Shown: positions 1 to 4,861 of the stretch, piece by piece | Layout: each line of letters starts with the position of its first letter | Position numbering within the stretch: position 1 is the first letter of the stretch | Source of the DNA: Oscillospiraceae bacterium | GTDB lineage: Bacteria; Bacillota; Clostridia; Oscillospirales; Acutalibacteraceae | NCBI GenBank assembly: GCA_003505905.1 | Contig: DNXM01000029.1 | Span: 1 to 5,729, forward strand | DNA length: 5,729 nt | Direction: 5' to 3' | Notes under the pieces: model-generated | Seen by the model: the letters and a program-made list of their open reading frames with translations, nothing else | Database searches by the model: none | Told to the model about the DNA's origin: nothing | Program-made: the position numbers and the translations under genes

Positions 1-844
1 TTTCCGTGCCGGTCACGCTTTCCGTTCCGACCGTCACCGTGGATGCGGTAGCAGTCGAAACGGGGATGTCGATAAACGCAGGACGGTTGTAGCTGTTACC
101 GGCTCCGATTTCGAATTCGACATTGGCGCCGTAATCGAACCAAAGGCGCAGAAATGTCTGACCGCCAACCGTGACGGTTTCAACATTCCTCACGACACCG
201 CCTTCACCGACAAACCGAAGCGCCGAACCGTCAAATGACAGAACCGTGCGACTGTCCGAGCCAACGCCGATGACTGCACCGGCATTCGTCGTAAGCTTGT
301 CAAGAATAGTAGCTTTGTTGCCGTGCGTGTGGCGGGCGGAGGTGTTTGCCGACAAGTCCGAAAGCGTCTGCGAATCCACCGAATCAAGCGTTAACTTGTT
401 GCTGTGGCTGTGCTTTGCCGCCAACAGCTCGGCAAGCTTGGCGGTGCAGTCATCAACAAACGCAACGAGCCGCTCGAGGAACCCGGGAGCGGTCTTATCA
501 TGCAGGGCATTGAGCGATACCCTGACGACGCCGATTACGATTGGACTTTTTGCGATTTGCTCAATTTCCGTGCCGTTCACGGCATAGGCAACAAGCTGAA
601 CGCTCAGCGTTCCCCTTGTGTCGACAAGGTTCTGTGTGAGCGGAACCGACACCGTGCCTCCGCTCGGGGTCAGCTGTTCAACCACATCGGTCGTGCCGTC
701 CGATTTTTTGAATTCGGCGTTAACATAATCTGCTCCGATGAAGTCGGCAGGGACTGCGAACACAAGCGTGTTGATGTTGTGTTCGCCTTGATTGACCTCA
801 AACTGTGCTCTTGAATCGCTGAAATTCACATGGATGCTGTTCAT
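1..844 (-). CDS. Phage tail/baseplate protein, BppU-like N-terminus, HxHxNK repeats (partial, C-terminus off left edge)
   Basis: Read on the minus strand from ATG at 844-842, the frame stays open for 281 codons to the window edge. The start is fixed by GGGAGGAAAGC at 855-845. Residues 1-112 look like the N-terminal beta domain of phage baseplate upper proteins (BppU/DUF2479 type), ending in a stretch like VQLVAYAVNGTEIEQIAKSP followed by VVRVSLNAL. Residues about 120-142 look helical. Two copies of a fibre motif follow 27 residues apart: HSHSNKLTLD at 145-154 and HTHGNKATILD at 172-182; such HxHxNK repeats are common in Firmicutes prophage tail fibres. The remainder is Ser/Thr/Val/Gly-rich, as expected for a beta-structured fibre. 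The likely role is a virion tail-tip or receptor-binding part. It points away from the other phage genes, which is odd for a structural module. The rightward frames over this span are shadows. Family assignment is by eye; a tail protein is likely, BppU specifically less sure. Confidence 0.78.
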   Translation of the reverse strand, partial: MNSIHVNFSDSRAQFEVNQGEHNINTLVFAVPADFIGADYVNAEFKKSDGTTDVVEQLTPSGGTVSVPLTQNLVDTRGTLSVQLVAYAVNGTEIEQIAKSPIVIGVVRVSLNALHDKTAPGFLERLVAFVDDCTAKLAELLAAKHSHSNKLTLDSVDSQTLSDLSANTSARHTHGNKATILDKLTTNAGAVIGVGSDSRTVLSFDGSALRFVGEGGVVRNVETVTVGGQTFLRLWFDYGANVEFEIGAGNSYNRPAFIDIPVSTATASTVTVGTESVTGTE

Positions 845-855
845 GCTTTCCTCCC
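845..855 (-). promoter_or_regulatory. Ribosome binding site of the leftward tail gene
   Basis: On the minus strand this reads GGGAGGAAAGC directly before the ATG at 844. It is a strong Shine-Dalgarno sequence at normal spacing. It supports the leftward reading of 1-844, because no rightward frame over that stretch has a comparable signal. Confidence 0.8.
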
Positions 856-876
856 AATGCCGTAGCAAACGGCATT
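856..876. repeat. Short perfect inverted repeat beside the divergent junction
   Basis: Arms AATGCCG (856-862) and CGGCATT (870-876) are perfectly complementary around a 7-base loop. On the minus strand the hairpin sits directly before the ribosome site of the tail gene. On the plus strand only TTTTC follows, a weak tail for a terminator. It overlaps the coding remnant and may be chance. Its position right at the suspected junction is the reason to record it. Confidence 0.4.
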
Positions 877-945
877 TTCAACGAAGTGTGTATTGCCGGC
901 TTTGCCAAAATCTTCACGGACGCATCCCATGTGCTGACCGTTTAA
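856..945 (+). pseudogene. 3' remnant of a phage structural gene (last 29 codons)
   Basis: Frame 1 reads NAVANGIFNEVC and continues to a TAA at 943-945. Its codon choice (GCC, GGC, AAC, GAA, GAC, CTG) matches the neighbouring real genes. The stop lies 14 bases before the start of the connector-like gene, with that gene's ribosome site in between, which is normal operon spacing. Upstream the frame has nowhere to go: it enters the ribosome site and start of the opposite-strand tail gene and meets a stop at 820-822. No start codon for it is visible. I read it as the C-terminus of a gene whose body has been removed or inverted away. By position, before a connector-like gene, it could have been a capsid or other head protein, but 29 residues are too few to name it. 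The alternative is a chance open frame. Confidence 0.5.
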
Positions 946-947
946 GC

Positions 948-953
948 GGAGGA
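948..953 (+). promoter_or_regulatory. Ribosome binding site deciding the start at 960
   Basis: GGAGGA lies six bases before the ATG at 960. This favours that start over any upstream codon in the same frame, which would extend the protein through the junction region. Confidence 0.8.
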
Positions 954-959
954 CAAGCT

Positions 960-1322
960 ATGATAAGCCGTCAGACTGTATTAAATCACCTTCGGCAGCT
1001 TGTCACGCTTGACAGCAAAGGGGCAGAAAACGCTCTGTCCCTTTGCGAGCTTTGCTTGGACGAAGTGAAAAGCCGACTGCGCTCACCGAATGATGAAAAC
1101 AACATCCGTGTAGCAAAAGCCGCTGCAGGGCTTGCGTATTACCGCCTGGCTCTGCGTCAGCTCGCCGACGGAAACGGCACAACCTCTTTCAAGGCAGGCG
1201 ATGTCACCGTGAGCCGTTCCCCCGGCGCAACCGTGGAATTTGCCGCCAAGGTGCGGGACGAAAGCTTTGCACAGGCTGCCGATTTGCTCACCGACACCGA
1301 TTTTCTTTTCAGGCAGGTGTGA
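960..1322 (+). CDS. Phage head-tail connector-like protein
   Basis: The product is 120 residues. Residues 1-69 are mostly helical with repeated Leu/Ala/Cys and charged positions. Then come a Gly-containing turn, FKAGDVTVSRSPG at 78-89, and a second helix ending in TDTDFLFRQV. Size, helical make-up, the KAGDVTVS loop and the final FLFRQV recall gp6-type connectors of Firmicutes siphophages, which sit between capsid and stopper genes and form a ring under the portal. The stop at 1320-1322 is followed after four bases by the next gene, and the 856-945 remnant ends just upstream, so this is the middle of a rightward structural operon. A longer version of the frame opening at 792 crosses the opposite-strand gene and lacks a ribosome site. 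The functional name is inference from pattern and position. Confidence 0.7.
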   Translation: MISRQTVLNHLRQLVTLDSKGAENALSLCELCLDEVKSRLRSPNDENNIRVAKAAAGLAYYRLALRQLADGNGTTSFKAGDVTVSRSPGATVEFAAKVRDESFAQAADLLTDTDFLFRQV

Positions 1323-1326
1323 CACA

Positions 1327-1662
1327 ATGAACAATGACCTTTTTGCTCCTTTCGGACGACCGATTGAGCTTTGCGACACAAACGGAAATGTGCTCAACGC
1401 CTACAAGGCCTTCATTCAGCCGCTGCGCTACAAAAACAAGATGTACTTGGACGGAATCAACACCGAAATCGGCTTTAACAGCCAAGGTCACTACCTCTAC
1501 CTCGGTCCGCCCGAACCCGATTTGTGTGCGCTTCCCTCGGGGAGCTACCTTTGCGCCGATTCGGTGCATTATCAAATCGACCGTGCCGAAAAAGTGTATC
1601 AAAGTGACAAGGTGTTCTACATTTGGGCGATTATCCGAACCATTACGGAGGTGAATTTATGA
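1327..1662 (+). CDS. Phage head-completion/stopper-like small protein
   Basis: The product is 111 residues, starting at ATG 1327 with AGGCAGG at 1311-1317 as ribosome site. A start at 1240 would lie inside the previous gene. The N-terminus reads NNDLFAPFGRPIEL and the centre AFIQPLRYKNKMYLDG (28-43), followed by GHYLYLGPPEPD (54-65). The chain appears beta-rich. Small proteins of this size between a connector and a tail-terminator gene usually act as head-closure or stopper proteins, and the QPLRYKNKMY and YLYLGPPE blocks fit structural proteins I associate with Clostridia prophages. The next gene overlaps its stop codon by four bases (ATGA), implying coupled translation. I cannot name the family exactly; the call rests mainly on size and position. 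Confidence 0.65.
   Translation: MNNDLFAPFGRPIELCDTNGNVLNAYKAFIQPLRYKNKMYLDGINTEIGFNSQGHYLYLGPPEPDLCALPSGSYLCADSVHYQIDRAEKVYQSDKVFYIWAIIRTITEVNL
1647..1654 (+). promoter_or_regulatory. Near-perfect ribosome site for the 1659 start
   Basis: GGAGGTGA lies inside the end of the preceding gene, four bases before ATG 1659. It selects this start over an in-frame ATG at 1623 and indicates high or coupled translation. Confidence 0.8.
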
Positions 1663-2513
1663 TTGATTCCATTAGTGCAATGCCCGCGGAGATTGCAACC
1701 TGGCTGAGCAACCAAACCGACACCTTTACCGATGTCACCTTTCTCACCGAGTTTCCCGCCATTCCGAAAGCGATTCCTCTGCGTCAGACCATCGTTGCCG
1801 TCGGCTTGGACAATGTGCGCATTTCCGACTTTTTCACCGAAAACAGCGAGGGCGAGCAAGTGCCCGATGAATACTGCCGTTTGGCAAAGGTTCGGATTCG
1901 TGTTTCAATTCATGTGCCTTATTCCGCAGGCGGCACCGCCTGTCATACGGCATTCACCAAAATTGTCGACTGCCTGAACTTCAAAAGCGATTTTAACATT
2001 TCGGAATCGGGCTGTGAGAGCATTGCAGCCGACCGTGACACCGACGCTTTCGTTATGAAAAGCTGGATTGATATTCAAGCACAGTTCTGCCCTGCGGAAT
2101 CCGCCGCCGTTCAATATGCCGCTTTCATGCCGAAAACCATGTTCTGCCGTTCGCATTTGGAAAACACCGATATTCATGTCACCACGCAGGACAAGGCGCA
2201 TTGGAACAGTCCGCTGGAAATCGGCTACTACTCAGGCACGGGAAACGGAAGCCGCACGGTCAGCTTGGGTTACCGCCCGAAATTCGTGCTGGTGTTTCCC
2301 GCCGTATATCCGCCGTTTTACAATTTATCTTCCGATCCGTCTCAATTGATTTGCCTGTGCGGTATGGCAGGGCAAACGCTGTCCTCCTCCGGCATTGAGC
2401 TGACGAGCACGGGGTTCCGTGTTACGCAATCAAGCGAAATCGGCACAGGCAACACGCTCACCAAGCTGAACTGGGAAAACGCCGATTACATTTACTGTGC
2501 AATGCATGGATAA
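1659..2513 (+). CDS. Phage tail protein: terminator-like N-terminus joined to fibre-like C-terminus
   Basis: The product is 284 residues. Residues 1-147 resemble a phage tail-terminator/completion protein in size and layout: an N-terminal helix (PAEIATWLSN), a segment PKAIPLRQTIVAVGLDNVRI, a beta strand VRIRVSIHVPYSAGG, a helix around HTAFTKIVDCLNF and a final strand KSWIDIQAQF. Residues 148-284 look different. DIHVTTQDKAHWNSP (171-185) is the H(I/V)T..(D/E)K..W motif common in phage tail fibres, followed by GYYSGTGNGSRTVSLGYRPK (189-208) and FVLVFP, a module I associate with C-termini of Firmicutes prophage fibres; the end is NADYIYCAMHG. A terminator of this kind is normally about 150 residues, so the length supports a fusion. 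It overlaps the upstream stop by four bases. It is the last rightward phage gene; host-type genes follow. Phage origin is fairly sure, the two-domain reading moderately so. Confidence 0.7.
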   Translation: MIDSISAMPAEIATWLSNQTDTFTDVTFLTEFPAIPKAIPLRQTIVAVGLDNVRISDFFTENSEGEQVPDEYCRLAKVRIRVSIHVPYSAGGTACHTAFTKIVDCLNFKSDFNISESGCESIAADRDTDAFVMKSWIDIQAQFCPAESAAVQYAAFMPKTMFCRSHLENTDIHVTTQDKAHWNSPLEIGYYSGTGNGSRTVSLGYRPKFVLVFPAVYPPFYNLSSDPSQLICLCGMAGQTLSSSGIELTSTGFRVTQSSEIGTGNTLTKLNWENADYIYCAMHG

Positions 2514-2528
2514 ATAAATAATAAGAAG

Positions 2529-2606
2529 AAAAGCTCTCGAATTGTTGATTTTTACCGCCGTTATGTGCTATACTTGGGAAAAACAACAGTAAAGAGGGCT
2601 TTTTTT
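2529..2606 (+). terminator. Possible long-loop terminator or ribosome-site sequestering stem
   Basis: AAAAGCTCTC (2529-2538) can pair with GAGGGCTTTT (2594-2603) as a 10-pair stem with one G-U pair, and the T-run continues to 2606. The loop is about 55 bases, long for an ordinary terminator, and the 3' arm includes the ribosome site of the gene at 2607. Only transcripts entering from the phage genes would contain both arms. Those starting at the promoter inside the loop would have a free ribosome site. No other terminator is visible after the 2513 stop. Confidence 0.3.
2545..2574 (+). promoter_or_regulatory. Sigma-A type promoter with extended -10
   Basis: A -35 box TTGATT (2545-2550) is separated by 18 bases from TATACT (2569-2574). 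TGC directly before the -10 gives the TGn extension. The expected transcript start near 2581 leaves a leader of roughly 25 bases before the ATG at 2607. It is placed to drive the aldolase-family gene and probably the DivIVA-like gene behind it. Confidence 0.6.
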
Positions 2607-3512
2607 ATGTCAAAAACATTCGATAACAAGGGCGTTTACTCACTCTTGCTCACTCCGTTCCACGAAGACCGCACCATTGATTTCAAGGTCTATGAAGAAT
2701 ATGTTGAATGGCAGTCCCGTCAGGGTGTTCAGCACCTGTTCGCCTGCTGCGGCAGCTCCGAAATGAAAGAGCTGACCTTGGCAGAGCGTTTGAAGCTCGC
2801 CGGTCTTGCCGTGCAGCACGCCAACGGTGTTCCCGTTGTTGCAACCGCCAATGTTGAGCCGTCTTGGTTCGCACAGGTGGAAGAAGTTAAAGCCATGGAG
2901 CAGACCGGTGTTGATGCCCTTGTGTTCATCACCAAAGGCTTCGGCAACGATTCCGAGCGTTTGTTCCAATACATTTCCGAATTGAGCGCACAGACCACTC
3001 TGCCCGTCATGCTCTACGAATTCCCCGGCGACCAGCCCCATTTGATGGCTGCCGACTGCTACGAAAAGCTTGTCAACGCCGGCCGTGTTGTCGCCATTAA
3101 AGACACCACCAGCCGCATTGAAATGATTCGTGAAAAGATTGCCGTTCAGGGCGATTCCGCCGTTCTTCAGGCAAACATCCCCTATTTGATGGAAGCTTAT
3201 GAATCCGGCGCAAGAGGTGTTGTGGCTACCCCGACCTCCTGCGGTGCTTATCTGTTCGGCAAAATGTACGATGAGTTCTTCGTGCAGAACGACCGTGAGG
3301 CCGCCAACAAGACCCATCAACAGATTTGTCTGCTCGACAACGCCATTGATTCCGGCTTCTGCGCAAGCGCCAAATATTTGGTCAGCCTTTGCGGCATCAA
3401 CATGAATTGGTACACAAGAGGTGCTCACTCATTGAATCCCCAGCGTTTGAAATCCCTGCGTGTTTTCTTCGAGTGGGCAAAGGCAAACGATTTCAAGTTC
3501 TACAACGACTGA
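2607..3512 (+). CDS. Dihydrodipicolinate synthase/N-acetylneuraminate lyase family aldolase
   Basis: The product is 301 residues, the usual length for this family of class I (Schiff-base) lyases. ATG 2607 follows AAAGAGGG at 2591-2598; an earlier in-frame ATG at 2565 lies upstream of the expected transcript start. Visible family landmarks are LLLTPF (13-18), the substrate-carboxylate loop CCGSSE (47-52, where DapA has GTTGE), a catalytic tyrosine in LYEFP (Y137) and the Schiff-base lysine in AIKDTTS (K165), then ARGVVATPTS (202-211). DapA-specific parts are missing: the PYYN segment is replaced by ITKGFGND (108-115), and the YNVPSRT loop with its substrate arginine reads YEFPGDQP. It is therefore probably a pyruvate- or 2-oxo-acid-related lyase/dehydratase with another substrate, such as a sialic or sugar acid; the CCGSSE loop resembles the CCGTGE of 5-dehydro-4-deoxyglucarate dehydratases. 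The DivIVA-like gene follows after 34 bases without a terminator. Family sure, substrate unknown. Confidence 0.88.
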   Translation: MSKTFDNKGVYSLLLTPFHEDRTIDFKVYEEYVEWQSRQGVQHLFACCGSSEMKELTLAERLKLAGLAVQHANGVPVVATANVEPSWFAQVEEVKAMEQTGVDALVFITKGFGNDSERLFQYISELSAQTTLPVMLYEFPGDQPHLMAADCYEKLVNAGRVVAIKDTTSRIEMIREKIAVQGDSAVLQANIPYLMEAYESGARGVVATPTSCGAYLFGKMYDEFFVQNDREAANKTHQQICLLDNAIDSGFCASAKYLVSLCGINMNWYTRGAHSLNPQRLKSLRVFFEWAKANDFKFYND

Positions 3513-3546
3513 TTTTTGAACTTACCGTGATAAGGGTGATGAACTG

Positions 3547-4119
3547 ATGGAAGATTCCGCCGTATTCTCGACTTCTTTCCGTGGCTACAACTACCGTGAG
3601 GTTGATGATTACATCGACTATGCAAAAAAGGTTGAGCAAGAGCTTCGGGATGGCTGCGAGGTTTTACAAAAAAAATATGACACGGTTTGTGAACAGCTGA
3701 CCAAAGTTACACAGGAGAGGGACCGTGCCGTTGCCGACTGCACAACGCTTTCCGGTGCTTTGAAAAAGCTCCGTTACGATGCTCTCACCCATCAAGCCGA
3801 ACCGGACGACGGCTACAAAGCCAAATACGAGGCGGCGGTTGCCGAATTGGAAAAGCTGAAAGCCAAGCCCGGTTCCGCAGCCGACGGCATTCAAGCCACA
3901 TCCGATATGGTCAACGAGGTTGCCCGGGTTATTCAAAAGGTAGAGGCCGATGCTCGCCGCAAGGCGGAGGCGTTGACGCTTGCCGCCAAGCTGGAAAAAG
4001 CGCAGACAGCACTGATGAAAGCCCGAACCGTCAACGAGGTTCGCAGTTTGGCGGAAATGCTCAACAGTTTTTTGGAAAAAAATCCGATGGAAGAAGCGGA
4101 AAACGAAGAAGAGCAATAA
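3547..4119 (+). CDS. DivIVA-domain coiled-coil protein
   Basis: The product is 190 residues. The N-terminus has the DivIVA signature FSTSFRGYNYREVDDYIDYA (7-26), with F11-R12-G13-Y14 matching the membrane-curvature-binding FRGY tip and a following Val-Asp-Asp pair. Residues about 27-80 and 90-165 are charged and heptad-like, consistent with two coiled-coil segments split by a Pro/Gly-bearing linker near 85 and 107. The C-terminal tail is acidic (EEAENEEEQ). There is no transmembrane segment, as expected for a peripheral inner-face scaffold. Family members organise poles, division sites or cell-wall growth; this one may be a GpsB- or DivIVA-like adaptor. ATG 3547 is preceded by AAGGGTGAT at 3532-3540. 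It probably shares a transcript with the aldolase gene and ends at a strong terminator. The DivIVA domain is clear, but the exact paralogue cannot be told by eye. Confidence 0.85.
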   Translation: MEDSAVFSTSFRGYNYREVDDYIDYAKKVEQELRDGCEVLQKKYDTVCEQLTKVTQERDRAVADCTTLSGALKKLRYDALTHQAEPDDGYKAKYEAAVAELEKLKAKPGSAADGIQATSDMVNEVARVIQKVEADARRKAEALTLAAKLEKAQTALMKARTVNEVRSLAEMLNSFLEKNPMEEAENEEEQ

Positions 4120-4124
4120 CAAAC

Positions 4125-4163
4125 AAACTGTATCCGGAAAATTCACACCGGGTACAGTTTTTT
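4125..4163 (+). terminator. Strong intrinsic terminator after the DivIVA-like gene
   Basis: A 13-pair stem joins 4125-4137 (AAACTGTATCCGG) to 4148-4160 (CCGGGTACAGTTT) with a single T-G wobble and a 10-base loop. The 3' arm runs straight into six T residues (4158-4163). It begins six bases after the stop at 4119. The trmB ATG is only 26 bases after the T-run. Confidence 0.92.
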
Positions 4164-4189
4164 GAGTTTGAAGAGGAAGGTAATTCCCC

Positions 4190-4861
4190 ATGAGAATGAG
4201 AAAGAAAAAATATTTAGACGAACGCCTGGAGCAATGCACCGACTATCTGTTTGTCATGAGGTGTGACGACCGCAATTATCTCACCTCCATCAAAGAAAAG
4301 GAATACATTGACCTCGCCGCACTGTTCGGCAACGACAATCCCGTTGTGCTGGAGGTCGGCTGCGGAAAGGGTCGTTTTGCGTGCGAGCTGGCAAAGGCCA
4401 ACCCGAATGTCAATGTGCTGGCATTGGAAAAGAGCAAAAATGTCATTGTCATGGCGTGCGAAAGCGCAAGAAACGAAAACATCCCGAATGTTCGCTTTCT
4501 CCACGGCGGTGCGGAATATTTGGAAAAGTTTTTGCGTCCCGCTTCAGTGGAGCGCATCTATTTGAATTTTTCCTGCCCGTTTCCGAAAAACAGCTACGCA
4601 AACCACCGTTTGACCAACGAACGCTTTCTGAAAAGCTATGCCGTCCTGCTCAAGCCCGGTGCGGAAATCCACCAAAAAACGGACAATATGCACTTCTTTG
4701 AATACTCCGTTGAACAGCTCACTCACTTCGGCTTTGCGCTGAAAAATGTGTCGCTGGACTTGCATAACAGCGGCTTTGATGGCAACATCGAAACCGAATA
4801 CGAGCATCGCTTTGCCTCGCAGGGTTTCCCGATTTACCGATTGGAGGCTTATTTGAAATGA
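4190..4861 (+). CDS. trmB: tRNA (guanine-N7)-methyltransferase TrmB
   Basis: This cytoplasmic enzyme uses S-adenosylmethionine to make m7G at position 46 of the tRNA variable loop. The product is 223 residues, normal for bacterial TrmB. The SAM-binding motif I reads LEVGCGKGRF (54-63), with the acidic post-strand II residue in ALEKSK (78-83). The family block before the tRNA-binding basic patch reads YLNFSCPFPK (124-133), followed by ANHRLT. The C-terminal part has KTDN (163-166), VSLDLHNS (187-194) and TEYE (202-205), all typical. The usual block is NFSDPWPK; here the Asp is Cys129 and the Trp is Phe131, notable because that Asp is regarded as important for catalysis. ATG 4190 has GAGGAAGG at 4173-4180. 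Its stop overlaps the next start (ATGA), so it heads a coupled set with thiamine pyrophosphokinase and a HAD phosphatase. The family is clear; only the activity is open because of C129. Confidence 0.93.
   Translation: MRMRKKKYLDERLEQCTDYLFVMRCDDRNYLTSIKEKEYIDLAALFGNDNPVVLEVGCGKGRFACELAKANPNVNVLALEKSKNVIVMACESARNENIPNVRFLHGGAEYLEKFLRPASVERIYLNFSCPFPKNSYANHRLTNERFLKSYAVLLKPGAEIHQKTDNMHFFEYSVEQLTHFGFALKNVSLDLHNSGFDGNIETEYEHRFASQGFPIYRLEAYLK

Noticed and set aside
171..814. Two rightward frames of 136-138 codons (171-587 and 404-814)
   Set aside because: They lie opposite the leftward tail gene, lack ribosome sites and have low-complexity Ser/Arg/Cys-rich products. The opposite strand gives a coherent tail protein with a strong ribosome site.
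792..959. Upstream extension of the connector-like gene to 792
   Set aside because: It would cross the start of the opposite-strand gene and the 856-945 remnant. ATG 960 has GGAGGA at good spacing.
1927..1942. Palindrome-like CAGGCGGCACCGCCTG
   Set aside because: The two-base loop is too tight for a normal hairpin. It lies inside a coding region encoding part of SAGGTACH and is probably a by-product of GGC/GCC codons.
2514..2530. AT-rich TAAATAAATAATAA stretch as a possible phage attachment site
   Set aside because: No second copy is visible in the window and no tRNA 3' end is nearby. It is simple AT-rich sequence after a stop codon.
2640..3428. Leftward open frame of 262 codons opposite the aldolase gene
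   Set aside because: It is a long antisense shadow. The rightward frame has clear family motifs, promoter and ribosome site, while the leftward product shows no recognisable domain.
4142..4170. TTCACA as a possible -35 box for trmB
   Set aside because: The matching -10 position reads AGTTTG, and the box lies in the loop of the terminator.
3664..4239. Leftward open frame of 191 codons opposite the DivIVA-like gene and terminator
   Set aside because: Phe/Leu-rich shadow of the coiled-coil codons, and it runs through the terminator stem. No ribosome site was recognised.
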